In this document: positions 13,101 through 22,496 of the stretch, one piece after another
Layout of the letters: each line of letters begins with the position of its first letter
Position numbering within the stretch: the first letter of the stretch is position 1
NCBI RefSeq assembly: GCF_004343195.1
Contig: NZ_SMCR01000013.1
Span: forward strand, 24,707-88,706
Source of the DNA: Biostraticola tofi
GTDB lineage: Bacteria; Pseudomonadota; Gammaproteobacteria; Enterobacterales; Enterobacteriaceae
Direction of reading: 5' to 3'
DNA: 64,000 nt
Notes under the pieces: generated by a model
Told to the model about the DNA's origin: nothing
The model's database searches: none
Seen by the model: only the letters and a program-made list of their open reading frames with translations
Made by a program: the position numbers and the translations under genes

Positions 13101-14076
13101 GGTACTTTATAGCGAGAGCCGTACCATGCTGCGAACCTGGTGGGCTGAGACCACCTGGCAGATGCAGCGACTGCGTGATAATCCCGAGTGTGCTGATGAG
13201 GAGCATGCTGCCAAACAGGACGACAGCGATCCCGGCCTCAATGTGCAATTGACCTTTGATCCGGCCGATGACATTGCTGCTCCTTTCATTGCTCGCCAGA
13301 CCAGGCCAAAAGTAGCTGTGCTGCGGGAGCAAGGGGTAAATTCCCAGGTAGAAATGGCGGCGGCGTTCCATCGCGCCGGTTTTGACGCGGTAGATGTACA
13401 TATGAGCGACCTGCTCGGCGGTGTACGTGACCTGAGGGAGTTTCATGCCCTGGTCGCCTGCGGTGGGTTTTCCTATGGCGACGTCTTAGGCGCTGGTGAA
13501 GGATGGGCGAAGTCGATTCTTTTCAATACCCGGGTGCGTGACGAATTCGAGGCTTTCTTCCTGCGACCTCAGACGCTGGCTTTGGGGGTGTGCAACGGTT
13601 GCCAAATGATGTCAAACTTACGCGAGTTGATTCCTGGCGCTGAGCTATGGCCACGGTTTGTCCGCAATCGTTCAGAACGGTTTGAGGCCCGATTCAGCCT
13701 GGTTGAAGTTACCCGGAGTCCCTCTCTGCTGCTGGATGGCATGGTGGGATCCCGATTGCCCATTGCGGTTTCCCATGGCGAAGGTTTGGTCGAGGTACGT
13801 GACGGCGCGCATCTGGCGGCGCTTGAACGCGCCGGTCTGGTGGCACTGCGTTATGTGGACAATAGTGGCAAGGTAACTGAAACTTACCCGGCTAACCCTA
13901 ACGGTTCAGCCCATGGTATCACTGCCGTGACCAGCGCCAATGGGCGGGTCACTATTACTATGCCTCATCCAGAACGCGTGTTCCGTACCGTCAGTAATTC
14001 GTGGCATCCGAAAGAATGGGGCGAAGATGGGCCATGGATGCGTATTTTCCGTAATGCCCGAAAACAACTGGGTTGA
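10189..14076 (+). CDS. purL: Phosphoribosylformylglycinamidine synthase PurL
   Basis: Converts FGAR, glutamine and ATP to FGAM in purine synthesis. 1295 aa, the length of the large single-chain enterobacterial form. N-terminal PurS-like domain, two AIRS-type ATP-binding halves (for example [22 protein letters not shown]) and a C-terminal class I glutaminase with nucleophile Cys1135 in LGVCNGCQM and the PHPER histidine near 1260. Start at ATG 10189 follows the E. coli start ([14 protein letters not shown]). Transcribed from a PurR-controlled promoter. Confidence 0.98.
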   Translation: MEILRGSPALSAFRINKLLSRCREAQLPVDNIYAEFVHFADLNSYLSEEERGRLQRLLKYGPSLAEHTPQGRLLLVTPRPGTRSPWSSKATDIAHNCGLQQVDRLERGLAFYISGPTLAPAQWTHLGELLHDRMMETVFEQFEQASALFAHHQPAPVSRIPVLEQGRPALEAANQSLGLALAADEIDYLLDAFVRLNRCPTDVELYMFAQANSEHCRHKIFNADWIIDGQPQPKSLFKMIKNTYEQTPEFVLSAYKDNAAVMEGSAVGRFFPDAATGHYDYHQEPAHILMKVETHNHPTAISPWPGAATGSGGEIRDEGATGRGAKPKAGLVGFSVSNLRIPGFEQPWEEDFGKPDRIVSALDIMTDGPLGGAAFNNEFGRPALTGYFRTYEERVQSHNGRELRGYHKPIMLAGGIGNIRDSHVQKGEISIGAKLIVLGGPAMNIGLGGGAASSMASGQSDADLDFASVQRDNPEMERRCQEVIDSCWQLGDDNPILFIHDVGAGGLSNAMPELVSDGERGGRFSLRDIPNDEPGMSPMEVWCNESQERYVMAVAPEKLAAFEAICRRERAPFAVIGDATEELHLSLADSHFNDQPIDLPLDVLLGKTPKMTRDVARIQAAGETLSFSGITLADAVNRVLHLPAVAEKTFLITIGDRSVTGMVARDQMVGPWQIPVADCAVTTASLDSYYGEAMSLGERAPVALLNFAASARLAVGEALTNLAATRIGDIKRIKLSANWMAAAGHPGEDAGLYEAVRAVGEELCPALGLTIPVGKDSMSMKTRWQQGHETREMTSPLSLVITAFARVEDVRSTVTPELSTREGNRLLLIDLGNGNQALGATALAQVYRQLGSETADVRSPEQLAGFYRALQQLVTEELLLAYHDKSDGGLLVTLAEMAFAGHCGLEADIADLGGEPLAALFNEELGAVIQIASADEARVNEIFAGEGLGACLHTLGSAASGDRFIIRSADQVLYSESRTMLRTWWAETTWQMQRLRDNPECADEEHAAKQDDSDPGLNVQLTFDPADDIAAPFIARQTRPKVAVLREQGVNSQVEMAAAFHRAGFDAVDVHMSDLLGGVRDLREFHALVACGGFSYGDVLGAGEGWAKSILFNTRVRDEFEAFFLRPQTLALGVCNGCQMMSNLRELIPGAELWPRFVRNRSERFEARFSLVEVTRSPSLLLDGMVGSRLPIAVSHGEGLVEVRDGAHLAALERAGLVALRYVDNSGKVTETYPANPNGSAHGITAVTSANGRVTITMPHPERVFRTVSNSWHPKEWGEDGPWMRIFRNARKQLG

Positions 14077-14181
14077 GGAGCCGGTAGACCCATGACGGCT
14101 CGCAGGCAGTGGCTTACTTGGCTGCTGCTTGCGGCCCAGATAAGCCGAGTGTCGCTTTTTTTAAAAGGTTAAAGTGAATTA

Positions 14182-14262
14182 TGTCTCTTTTTGGAGACAT
14201 TTAGGTTACTGAATTAACGTGTTTTTTTTACATTGTAGTAAAACTGTCTGGTAAAAGAGACA
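14182..14262 (+). promoter_or_regulatory. Two GlrR binding sites upstream of glmY
   Basis: TGTCTCTTTTTGGAGACA (14182-14199) and TGTCTGGTAAAAGAGACA (14245-14262) both fit the GlrR (QseF) consensus TGTC-N10-GACA exactly. They are 98-205 bp upstream of the predicted glmY start, a normal enhancer distance for a sigma-54 activator. AT-rich DNA between them and the promoter could bind IHF, but no convincing IHF match was found by eye. Confidence 0.85.
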
Positions 14263-14359
14263 GTTCAAGCTTAATCGGAGCAGCAAGAAAAATAATATCA
14301 TTATTAATGTATTAATTTTTCTTTTTTTAACAGCGAGTTAAAGAAATAATTCCTTAGTT

Positions 14360-14375
14360 GGCATAAGTTATGCAT
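14360..14375 (+). promoter_or_regulatory. Sigma-54 promoter of glmY
   Basis: TGGCATAAGTTATGCA has the invariant GG and GC doublets with the required 10-bp spacing (consensus TGGCAC-N5-TTGCA). The GC at 14373-14374 predicts a start near 14387, where the sequence AGTTGCTCATTC resembles the known 5' end of GlmY. An overlapping sigma-70 promoter, as in E. coli, is possible (TATGCATAAT region). Confidence 0.85.
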
Positions 14376-14386
14376 AATAGACGACA

Positions 14387-14599
14387 GTTGCTCATTCAAC
14401 CAGATATGACAGGGCTTCAGGGTAGGAAGCCAGAAACTTCATAACGCCAGAATGACGCCAAAAACGGTGCCTATCGTCCAACATAACCGATAATGTCCTA
14501 AGGGACATTAACAAGCATAGGGCGACACGTTGAGTGAGGCACCTCCTTACCCCTGTACTTAAAAAAAGCACTTGGCCAGCCGGCCAGGTGTTTTTTTTT
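14387..14599 (+). ncRNA. glmY: Small RNA GlmY
   Basis: GlmY sequesters the adaptor RapZ and so protects GlmZ, which activates glmS (glucosamine-6-phosphate synthase) translation. The call rests on position between purL and glrK, the sigma-54 promoter with two GlrR sites, a 5' end resembling E. coli GlmY (AGTTGCTCATTC against AGTGGCTCATTC), and a strong terminator just before glrK. At about 210 nt it is somewhat longer than the roughly 184-nt primary GlmY of E. coli. Internal structure was not computed. Confidence 0.8.
14569..14599 (+). terminator. Intrinsic terminator of glmY
   Basis: CACTTGGCC (14569-14577), a 4-base loop and GGCCAGGTG (14582-14590) form a 9-bp stem with one G-U pair, followed by nine T residues (14591-14599). 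It separates glmY from glrK. Confidence 0.93.
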
Positions 14600-14669
14600 A
14601 TGCTTTATTAAGCAGAGTGACTCGGTTAGCATCAAGCGGGGCAGGCTCTGGGATAACAGGATGACGGTA

Positions 14670-16097
14670 ATGTACAGATGGCGCGTGTTTCCGCGTTCAT
14701 TGCGACAACTGGTAATACTGGCTTTTACGCTGGTGCTGCTGCCCTTACTGCTACTGGCTTTTCAAGCCTGGCAAAGTCTGGATAATCTCAGCGAGCAGGC
14801 GGCAGAGATCAATCGGACCACTCTTACCGATGTACGTCAAACCGAATCCATGGTCGCCATCGCCTTGGAAATGGAACGTAGTTATCGTCAATTTTGTGTT
14901 CTTGATGATAAAGGTCTCATTCAGCTTTATCAAAAACAGCGACGTCAATACCATCAGATCCTCAGCACGCGCTTGGGCAAGTTGCCGGATAAGCGTTATG
15001 ACCAGCGGCTGAACCAGCTGCTGGCCAGGTTGGCACAGCTTAACTGTACCGATAGCCGGCCAAGTGGTGACGCTTCCGCCAGCCTGGAAGCTTTTTCTCA
15101 CGCCAATGCCGAAATGGTGCAAGCCACTCGCGATAATATTTATGCCCGTGGCCAACTGCTGGGACAGGCTATCGCTCGGCGCGGTCACTTTTTCGGCTGG
15201 CAGGCGCTGCTGCTTTTTATGTTCAGTCTGGTGCTGGTGATGTTATTCACCCGTATGATCATCGGCCCGGTCAAGGTCCTGGAAAAAATGATCAATCGAT
15301 TAGGTGAGGGTAAGTCACTCAATAGGGGGGAATCTTTCCGCGGCCCGCGGGAGATACAATCCCTGGCGCAACGCATCATGTGGCTCAATGAGCGACTTTC
15401 ATGGCTTGAGTCTCAGCGCCATGAATTTTTGCGACATATTTCCCATGAGCTCAAAACCCCCCTTGCCAGCCTGCGCGAAGGAACTGAACTGCTGGCGGAT
15501 GAAATCGCCGGCCCATTAACGACCGATCAGCGGGAGGTCGTGTCAATCCTGGACAGCAGCAGTCGGCATTTGCAGCAGCTTATTGAACAATTACTGGATT
15601 ATAACCGCAACCTCGCCGAGATCCCGGCCGAACCTGAAGATATCAACCTGGCGGCAATGCTGGGGATGATCATTGATGCCCACAGCTTGCCGGCACGGGC
15701 CAAACATCTCACCACCGAGCTGGATCTGCAGGTTGAGCATTGCCATGCGGAGTCGATTCTACTGATGCGCGTGCTGGATAATCTCTATTCCAATGCGGTG
15801 CACTATGGTGAGGAATCCGGTAACATCTGGATCCGCAGTCGCAAAGCCGGGCAACGCCTGTATCTTGAAATAGCCAACAGCGGAGACCCCATAGCCAAAG
15901 CGGATCAAGCCCTTATTTTTGAACCGTTTTACCAGGGGAAAATACAGCGTAAAGGTGCGGTCAAAGGCAGTGGCCTGGGGCTGAGTATAGCTCGAGACTG
16001 TATTCAAAGGATGAACGGCGAGCTCTCTCTGCAAGCCGCTGATTATGCTGCGGTCTGCTTTGTCATTGATCTACCGCTACTTGCCGGAAATAAATAA
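14670..16097 (+). CDS. glrK: Sensor histidine kinase GlrK (QseE)
   Basis: Inner-membrane sensor that phosphorylates GlrR and thereby controls glmY and the envelope stress sigma-factor gene. Start ATG 14670 (MYRWRVFPRSLRQLV) matches the E. coli start and has AGGA about 9 bp upstream; the upstream ATG 14661 is too close to it. 475 aa: membrane segments near residues 14-34 and about 175-197 flank a periplasmic domain; then HAMP, an H-box with phospho-acceptor His259 (HISHELKTPLASLREG), and an ATPase domain with DNLYSNAVHYG and GSGLGLSIARD. Confidence 0.95.
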   Translation: MYRWRVFPRSLRQLVILAFTLVLLPLLLLAFQAWQSLDNLSEQAAEINRTTLTDVRQTESMVAIALEMERSYRQFCVLDDKGLIQLYQKQRRQYHQILSTRLGKLPDKRYDQRLNQLLARLAQLNCTDSRPSGDASASLEAFSHANAEMVQATRDNIYARGQLLGQAIARRGHFFGWQALLLFMFSLVLVMLFTRMIIGPVKVLEKMINRLGEGKSLNRGESFRGPREIQSLAQRIMWLNERLSWLESQRHEFLRHISHELKTPLASLREGTELLADEIAGPLTTDQREVVSILDSSSRHLQQLIEQLLDYNRNLAEIPAEPEDINLAAMLGMIIDAHSLPARAKHLTTELDLQVEHCHAESILLMRVLDNLYSNAVHYGEESGNIWIRSRKAGQRLYLEIANSGDPIAKADQALIFEPFYQGKIQRKGAVKGSGLGLSIARDCIQRMNGELSLQAADYAAVCFVIDLPLLAGNK

Positions 16098-16098
16098 T

Positions 16099-16890
16099 AT
16101 GAATTATGCGCTTTTATCGTCCTCCGGCAGTGCGGCTCCCCGGCTGGCGACAATTTTTCCTTTACCGGTGACCAGACAGATACTGCTATTGGCAGTATTG
16201 ATGCTGGCGGGGTGCCAATATCACGCTGACACGCCTGCAGAGACCCAGCCGGCAACATCGCAATCTTTGCCTCTCACTCAACCGCTGATGGCGATGGCTG
16301 AATGCGAAGAACTATGGCATACCACCGACCAGAACAAGCTGGCTGATGTGTCGCTATGGCTGCGCACTTCCGAATGCGCCGAGCGCATGACGCTGGCTGA
16401 GGCACGCAGACAGGCGAAAGATCATCAGGGTGCTAGTTGGTATGAAGCTTTCAGGCAAAGCATTCTGCTCAACGTGGATGGCAGTGGATTCCAGGAGCGC
16501 CGCCAGGCCTATCAGCGTCTGGTGCATTATCGGACTCAGGTGCCGGCCAGTGTCTACCCGCTGTACAAAATCTGGCGTCAGCAGCAGTCCCTGCGTCTGA
16601 ATCTTATGGAGGAGCGCAGCCGAGGAGAGCGCGAGCTGGCCGACAATATTATTCAGCAAGAGATCATGCAGGAGCAACTGCGTCATTTACAGCATCAACT
16701 GACGGTGACCACGCAGAAATTACAGAACCTGACTGACATTGAGCGTCGCTTGTCTTCACGCAAGCAAATTACCCCTGACATGCCAAACGAACAGAGCGAT
16801 GACTCCACCGCCGAGGGTAAAAACGCGTTGAGCGACGGTGAGACAGAAGGGAATACCCTGGTGCCGACGAAAAGTAAGGACCGGCCATGA
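16099..16890 (+). CDS. qseG: Outer-membrane lipoprotein QseG
   Basis: Lipoprotein reported to interact with the GlrK sensor and needed for its activity. 263 aa from ATG 16099, one base after the glrK stop. Signal peptide with lipobox LAGC at Cys39; the n-region is unusually long, and a later start cannot be excluded. The rest is helical and Gln/Leu-rich (RHLQHQLTVTTQKLQNLTDI is a coiled-coil-like stretch), followed by a low-complexity acidic tail. Overlaps glrR by 4 bp (ATGA). Moderately similar to E. coli YfhG. Confidence 0.9.
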   Translation: MNYALLSSSGSAAPRLATIFPLPVTRQILLLAVLMLAGCQYHADTPAETQPATSQSLPLTQPLMAMAECEELWHTTDQNKLADVSLWLRTSECAERMTLAEARRQAKDHQGASWYEAFRQSILLNVDGSGFQERRQAYQRLVHYRTQVPASVYPLYKIWRQQQSLRLNLMEERSRGERELADNIIQQEIMQEQLRHLQHQLTVTTQKLQNLTDIERRLSSRKQITPDMPNEQSDDSTAEGKNALSDGETEGNTLVPTKSKDRP

Positions 16891-18227
16891 CCGTGCGCAA
16901 AACCGCCGCCAATCTGCTGCTGGTCGACGATGATCCCAGCCTGCTTAAGCTGCTGGGCATGCGTCTGACCAGCGAAGGTTTCACTGTCACCACCGCTGAG
17001 AGCGGCGAGCAAGCACTGCGGCTGCTGATGCGCAACCGGGTGGATCTGGTGATAAGCGATCTGCGGATGGATGAGATGGACGGCATTGCCCTGTTCGGTG
17101 AAATACAAAAGCTGCAGCCGGGCATGCCGGTTATCATCCTCACCGCCCATGGTTCGATCCCGGATGCGGTCTCGGCAACACAGCAAGGTGTGTTCAGTTT
17201 TCTGACCAAGCCGGTGGACAGGGACGCACTTTATAAGGCCATTGACGAAGCGCTGAGCCTGTCGATGCCGGGCAGTGATGAAAAGTGGCGCGAATCGATA
17301 GTCACCCGCAGTCCCGTCATGCTGCGTCTGCTGGAGCAGGCAAAAATGGTGGCGCAAGCTGATGTCAGCGTATTGATTACCGGCCAGAGCGGTACCGGCA
17401 AGGAAGTGCTGGCCCAGGCGATTCATGCCGCCAGTCCCCGTGCTGCGAAAAATTTTATCGCCATCAATTGCGGCGCTCTGCCCGAGCAATTGCTGGAATC
17501 CGAGCTGTTCGGCCATGCCAGGGGGGCATTCACCGGAGCGGTAAGCCAGCGTGAAGGTCTGTTTCAGGCAGCGGCGGGCGGCACACTGTTCCTTGATGAA
17601 ATCGGCGATATGCCGCTGTCATTGCAAGTGAAACTGCTACGGGTGCTGCAGGAGCGCAAAGTGCGGCCGCTTGGCAGCAACAAGGATCTGGAAATCGATG
17701 TCAGGATCATTTCTGCGACCCACCGCGATTTACCGAAAGTGATGGCGGCGGGGGAATTTCGCGAAGATCTTTACTATCGTTTGAACGTCCTGAGCCTCAA
17801 GCTGCCGGCGCTGCACGAACGCGCCGAGGATATCCAACTGCTGGCACGGCATTTCCTGCGAGCAGCGGCTGAACGACATAAACCCTTTGTACGCAGCTTT
17901 TCTTCAGACGCAATGAAAAGGCTGATGGCGGCCAGCTGGCCTGGTAATGTACGTCAGCTGGTTAACGTGGTAGAACAGTGTGTTGCCTTGACGACCGCAC
18001 CAGTAATAAGCGAGGCACTCGTCAGTCAGGCACTGGAAGGTGAAAACAGTGCTCTGCCCACGTTTGTCGAAGCCCGTTTACAGTTCGAAGTGGTTTACCT
18101 GCGCAAACTGCTGCAGATTGCCAAAGGGAATGTCACGCAGGCGGCACGCATGGCTGGCCGAAACCGTACTGAATTTTATAAACTCTTGTCCCGCCATCAG
18201 CTGGACGCGAACGACTTTAAGCAATAA
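16887..18227 (+). CDS. glrR: Sigma-54-dependent response regulator GlrR (QseF)
   Basis: NtrC-family activator. 446 aa: receiver domain with phospho-acceptor Asp58 (VISDLRMDEMDG), AAA+ domain with Walker A GQSGTGKE near 167-174 and the sigma-54 contact loop GAFTGA near 213-218, and a Fis-type HTH at the C-terminus (NVTQAARMAGRNRTEFYKLL). Last gene of glrK-qseG-glrR. Its sites lie upstream of glmY at 14182-14262, so the locus carries its own target just upstream. Confidence 0.97.
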   Translation: MTVRKTAANLLLVDDDPSLLKLLGMRLTSEGFTVTTAESGEQALRLLMRNRVDLVISDLRMDEMDGIALFGEIQKLQPGMPVIILTAHGSIPDAVSATQQGVFSFLTKPVDRDALYKAIDEALSLSMPGSDEKWRESIVTRSPVMLRLLEQAKMVAQADVSVLITGQSGTGKEVLAQAIHAASPRAAKNFIAINCGALPEQLLESELFGHARGAFTGAVSQREGLFQAAAGGTLFLDEIGDMPLSLQVKLLRVLQERKVRPLGSNKDLEIDVRIISATHRDLPKVMAAGEFREDLYYRLNVLSLKLPALHERAEDIQLLARHFLRAAAERHKPFVRSFSSDAMKRLMAASWPGNVRQLVNVVEQCVALTTAPVISEALVSQALEGENSALPTFVEARLQFEVVYLRKLLQIAKGNVTQAARMAGRNRTEFYKLLSRHQLDANDFKQ

Positions 18228-18285
18228 GTTGGCTCTTTTTTCGAACCAGGATTAGCAGCGCTAGCCGTTAATCTGCCTGAGTTAA

Positions 18286-18633
<348 letters not shown>

Positions 18634-18780
18634 GACTGTGTCTGCTGATACCTGCCCGCAGCATGCCGGCGTTGACACGCCGGATATGCTTATCCATCAT
18701 GAGAATCACCGCTGCCAAAAATGAAAAAAACGCCCGATTCGCTGCCACCCCCGGCACTGAATGGTTATGTATGCGACTCT

Positions 18781-18796
18781 GCGTAATCGATTGCGT
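18781..18796 (+). promoter_or_regulatory. PurR-type operator upstream of glyA
   Basis: GCGTAATCGATTGCGT matches the PurR consensus at 12 of 16 positions and the E. coli glyA operator (AGGTAATCGTTTGCGT) at 13 of 16. It is 110 bp upstream of glyA in a 272-bp gap. Repression of the one-carbon pathway by purines is inferred by analogy. Confidence 0.7.
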
Positions 18797-18905
18797 AAAA
18801 AGCGTCGGGCGGCCCTATCGGAACAAGGGTAAAAAAGTTTACACTAAGTCTCATAAACCCCCCTGATTTAAATCGCCGACGAGTTAGCTTAGCCAGGAGA
18901 AGCGG

Positions 18906-20159
18906 ATGTTAAAGCGTGAAATGAACATTGCAGATTATGATGCCGAATTATGGCAGGCAATGGAGCAAGAAGTGGTGCGCCAGGAAGAGCACATCGAGCT
19001 GATTGCCTCTGAGAACTACACCAGCCCCAGAGTGATGCAGGCTCAGGGATCACAACTGACCAATAAATACGCTGAAGGCTATCCAGGTAAGCGCTATTAT
19101 GGCGGATGTGAATTTGTCGATGTGGTTGAGCAGTTGGCGATAGACCGCGCCAAAGAGCTGTTTGGCGCTGATTATGCCAATGTGCAGCCGCATTCCGGTT
19201 CTCAAGCCAACTTTGCGGTATACACTACACTGCTACAGCCGGGTGATACCGTTCTGGGCATGAATCTGGCCCATGGCGGGCATCTGACCCACGGTTCTCC
19301 GGTCAATTTCTCCGGCAAACTCTACAATATCGTGCCTTATGGTATCGATAAGGCCGGCCATATTGACTATGACGAACTGGCTAATCTGGCCAAGACGCAC
19401 CAGCCGAAAATGATCATCGGCGGTTTTTCCGCCTATTCCGGTATCGTGGACTGGGCAAAAATGCGTGAAATCGCTGATGCGGTCGGCGCTTACCTGTTTG
19501 TCGATATGGCTCACGTGGCTGGCCTGGTTGCGGGCGGTGTTTACCCTAACCCGGTACCTCATGCCCATGTGGTCACCACTACCACGCATAAAACTCTGGC
19601 CGGTCCCCGTGGCGGGCTGATTCTGGCGAACGGCGGCAGCGAAGATTTATATAAGAAATTGAATTCAGCCGTATTCCCTGGCGCCCAGGGCGGCCCACTG
19701 ATGCATGTGATCGCCGGTAAAGCGGTCGCGCTGAAAGAAGCCATGGAGCCAGAATTCAGAACTTACCAGCAGCAGGTAGCTCGCAATGCCAAGGCCATGG
19801 TAGCGGTATTCCTTGAGCGTGGCTATAAAGTGGTTTCCGGTGCGACCGACAACCATCTGTTCCTGCTGGATCTGGTTGATAAAAACCTGACAGGTAAAGA
19901 AGCGGATGCCGCGCTTGGCCGTGCCAACATCACCGTCAATAAAAACAGCGTGCCAAACGATCCCAAGAGCCCGTTTGTGACTTCCGGCATTCGTATCGGT
20001 ACGCCGGCAGTGACCCGTCGCGGTTTCAAGGAAGCTGATGTACGTGAACTGGCCGGCTGGATGTGCGATGTGCTCGACAGCATTAACGATGAATCTGTTA
20101 TCGAGGCAACCCGTAAAAAAGTGCTGGCAATTTGTGCCCGTTATCCGGTATATGCCTGA
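18906..20159 (+). CDS. glyA: Serine hydroxymethyltransferase
   Basis: PLP enzyme that converts serine and tetrahydrofolate to glycine and 5,10-methylene-THF, the main cell source of one-carbon units. 417 aa, the E. coli length. PLP lysine Lys229 in [26 protein letters not shown] and [15 protein letters not shown] substrate motifs are intact. Start ATG 18906 follows AGGAGA. Preceded by a PurR-type operator and followed by a strong terminator. The hmp gene that flanks glyA in E. coli is not present here. Confidence 0.98.
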   Translation: MLKREMNIADYDAELWQAMEQEVVRQEEHIELIASENYTSPRVMQAQGSQLTNKYAEGYPGKRYYGGCEFVDVVEQLAIDRAKELFGADYANVQPHSGSQANFAVYTTLLQPGDTVLGMNLAHGGHLTHGSPVNFSGKLYNIVPYGIDKAGHIDYDELANLAKTHQPKMIIGGFSAYSGIVDWAKMREIADAVGAYLFVDMAHVAGLVAGGVYPNPVPHAHVVTTTTHKTLAGPRGGLILANGGSEDLYKKLNSAVFPGAQGGPLMHVIAGKAVALKEAMEPEFRTYQQQVARNAKAMVAVFLERGYKVVSGATDNHLFLLDLVDKNLTGKEADAALGRANITVNKNSVPNDPKSPFVTSGIRIGTPAVTRRGFKEADVRELAGWMCDVLDSINDESVIEATRKKVLAICARYPVYA

Positions 20160-20200
20160 ACCAAAAAGGTAAAAGGTAAGCCGAGTCGGGATTGAACATC

Positions 20201-20225
20201 GCTGACCCAAAGGGTGTGGGTCAGC
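20201..20225. other. Hairpin in the glyA 3' region
   Basis: GCTGACCC and GGGTCAGC form a perfect 8-bp stem around a 9-base loop, 42 bp after the glyA stop and 33 bp before the terminator. There is no U-run, so it is not a terminator itself. It could protect the 3' end of the glyA mRNA or be a small palindromic repeat. Confidence 0.6.
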
Positions 20226-20257
20226 TGAACCCAAAGGCTTTACTGGGTGATATCAAT

Positions 20258-20291
20258 AAACCGGCCAGCCATTGCCGGCCGGTTTTTTTTC
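20258..20291 (+). terminator. Intrinsic terminator of glyA
   Basis: AAACCGGCC (20258-20266) pairs with GGCCGGTTT (20277-20285) across a 10-base loop, followed by a T-run to 20290. Convergent csiE ends 47 bp further on. Confidence 0.93.
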
Positions 20292-20336
20292 AGTATGCCG
20301 TTACTCAGGATCAGCCTCAGCTTCCCGCTTGGGCAC

Positions 20337-21599
20337 TCAGTTTTCGAGTAACTGACGGATCCGTTGCTGCTGGGCCTGTCCCAACGGCAGGCGAACATGC
20401 ACCAGCGGCGGTGAGAACAGCGGCAGCGGCAGCGCAAAAGTGGTTATCACCAGCCGGGTATTCTTCGGCGCCCCAGCTGACTGAAAGTCTTCTACCGACT
20501 GAAAGCGGATGTTGAGCGGCAGCAGCGTCAATTCGCGTATCTGCAGTTCCAGTTTTTTCTCTTGCACACCCTGGCTGCGAGTCAAAATCAGCAGCTGCTT
20601 CTCTTGTATATCGCTTTCCTGCATCAGCCAGGCGCCAAAAATCACGGCTATAAGCCCCATTTCCTCACGGGAAAACCGAATGCGGTATTCTGCTTCAAGG
20701 GGCAGCACCGCTGCTCGGGTAGTCCTCAGCAGCCGGGGATATTTTTCCTCTACTTCCTCTTGCAGGCTGCTATCGATGCCAACTTGAAAATGACAGCGTT
20801 CCAGTGCCGCACTGAGGTGTGAAAACAACTGGCTGACCAACATCTCATGCTGCCTGAATGCCATTGATGCCAGGCCTTCGAATCGATGAACCACCTGTTC
20901 TACCGCCCGATTTAGTCTACCATCACTATCAGAAGACGAGTGCAGATGATGGGGCGTATTCGACAGGCTGACCAACAGCGTCAATGCATAGAGTTCTGCC
21001 TGCGGCAAAGGCCAGTCTGAGAACAGCCGAGCCACGATCTGCTGCTCGTGTTTTTGCGTCAGCCATTTGAGCTGATGCTGATTAAAGTCGGGATGTTGCT
21101 GTTCAGCGCACTCTATCAGCAGTACGCGCAGAAACAGGCCAAGAAACAGTTTATCGGCACCGGCGTTATTGGGCTTAAGCAGTCGACTCAGTTCATCGAC
21201 GGTGTCATCGATCCTATTGGCCGGCAACTGCAGGGCAGGGGGAAGACGCTGCAGACTGTTTTCCAGCCAACCGGTAAATTCATCGGTGATTTTCTCGGGG
21301 CATAGGCGAATTGCCCGACGCATGCCCTCAATCAGGCAAATGCGTTTATTCAGCACGGTGCCTTTGAGGTAGTAACGGGAATCACTATCTGATACCAGGT
21401 GGAGACGGTGAATGTGGTTCAGTTCATCTTTCAGGCAGCCAATATCCCGCAGGGTGTCTTCCAGGCTGGCGCGCGTTGCGGCTGCCAGGGTTTCTAACGA
21501 TAATGGGTGTGAGGGTGCAAACAGCATGACCAGCAGAAGACTGCGCCGTTGCGGTCCAGAGAGCGTCGACTCCCCAGAACTGGGCAGGCTCATGTTCAT
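20337..21599 (-). CDS. csiE: Stationary-phase inducible protein CsiE
   Basis: Protein of unknown molecular function with PRD-like (PTS regulation domain) helical regions, induced by sigma-S and CRP in E. coli. 420 aa from ATG 21599 (TAAGG 5 bp upstream); an in-frame TTG at 21602 is less likely. The best-conserved part is the C-terminal half: YPRLLRTTRAAVLPLEAEY, SREEMGLIAVIFGAWLMQE and LRELTLLPLNI match E. coli CsiE closely. The N-terminal HTH-like third is diverged. Convergent with glyA, divergent from the DUF1007 gene. Confidence 0.9.
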   Translation of the reverse strand: MNMSLPSSGESTLSGPQRRSLLLVMLFAPSHPLSLETLAAATRASLEDTLRDIGCLKDELNHIHRLHLVSDSDSRYYLKGTVLNKRICLIEGMRRAIRLCPEKITDEFTGWLENSLQRLPPALQLPANRIDDTVDELSRLLKPNNAGADKLFLGLFLRVLLIECAEQQHPDFNQHQLKWLTQKHEQQIVARLFSDWPLPQAELYALTLLVSLSNTPHHLHSSSDSDGRLNRAVEQVVHRFEGLASMAFRQHEMLVSQLFSHLSAALERCHFQVGIDSSLQEEVEEKYPRLLRTTRAAVLPLEAEYRIRFSREEMGLIAVIFGAWLMQESDIQEKQLLILTRSQGVQEKKLELQIRELTLLPLNIRFQSVEDFQSAGAPKNTRLVITTFALPLPLFSPPLVHVRLPLGQAQQQRIRQLLEN

Positions 21600-21815
21600 C
21601 AATGCCTTACCAATAGCAATTAGTCGTTATGATCAGGATAGCCAATAATTTTAGCTGCTTGAAACACAGCACGGTTTTTGTTGCCGAGTTCTGGCCCAGA
21701 TCACGTTTTATGTTGGAGTAAAGCGCCGCTACCGACGATAGCTTATGAGAACGTCTCATTTTCGCCGGCGATTTTCACCGGTATCCCGCTTAGGATGTAT
21801 GATGAGGAGTCAACT

Positions 21816-22496
21816 GTGTTATATTATAACAATAATGCCTGTGCCGCGGAGCTCTGGCGCTTGAACCACATCCGGCTGGCGGTAGCCGCATTGGTGCTGG
21901 TTCTGAGTTCCCCGGCGATCGCACATCCACACAGTTTTATCGATATGCAAACCGAGATACAAAGCCAGGGTGCCACGCTTAGCGGCTTCAAGATGAGTTG
22001 GACGATGGACGAAATCACCTCGGCAGATCTGCTATATGATGCAGGAGATGCTCCTGAAGACGCTGAAATCTGGAAAAAACTGGCGGCCGAAGTGATGGCC
22101 AATGTCCTGGGGCAACATTATTTCAGTGAGCTTTATCAAAACGGTAAACCCTTGAAGTTTGAGAATCGTCCCTCGGAATACCGGCTTTATCGTGAAGGAA
22201 ATAAAGTCAGGCTGGTATTTGTGCTGCCCCTGGCTCATCCGGCGGCACTCAATGACGGTTCGGTAACGCTGAGTACGTTTGATCCTACCTATTACGTCGA
22301 TATGGCTTATCCGGATAAAAATTCAATTACTTTGCCTGACTCGCTGAAGGGGCAATGCGAGACTCGTCTGATGACGCCTAATCCCAATGCATCATTGAAG
22401 AGCTATGCCCTTTCTCTGGATAAGGAAGACTCCCCTGGCGAAGACGAAGATTTAGGTCAACAGTTTGCACAAAAGGTTACTTTAGAATGTCGCTGA
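21816..22496 (+). CDS. DUF1007 periplasmic protein, partner of NicO transporter
   Basis: GTG 21816 is chosen because AGGAG lies 6 bp upstream (21805-21809) and it places a normal signal peptide at the N-terminus; the frame is open much further upstream. 226 aa: hydrophobic segment LAVAALVLVLSSPAIA with predicted cleavage after AIA, then HPHSFIDMQTE, the histidine-bearing opening typical of DUF1007, and FDPTYYVDM further on. Overlaps the transporter gene by 10 bp. By family context it is an accessory factor for nickel or cobalt efflux; its exact role is not known. Confidence 0.85.
   Translation: MLYYNNNACAAELWRLNHIRLAVAALVLVLSSPAIAHPHSFIDMQTEIQSQGATLSGFKMSWTMDEITSADLLYDAGDAPEDAEIWKKLAAEVMANVLGQHYFSELYQNGKPLKFENRPSEYRLYREGNKVRLVFVLPLAHPAALNDGSVTLSTFDPTYYVDMAYPDKNSITLPDSLKGQCETRLMTPNPNASLKSYALSLDKEDSPGEDEDLGQQFAQKVTLECR

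Noticed and set aside
14100..14125. GAGCCG/CGGCTC hairpin after purL as a terminator
   Set aside because: Only a 6-bp stem around a long loop and no following T-run.
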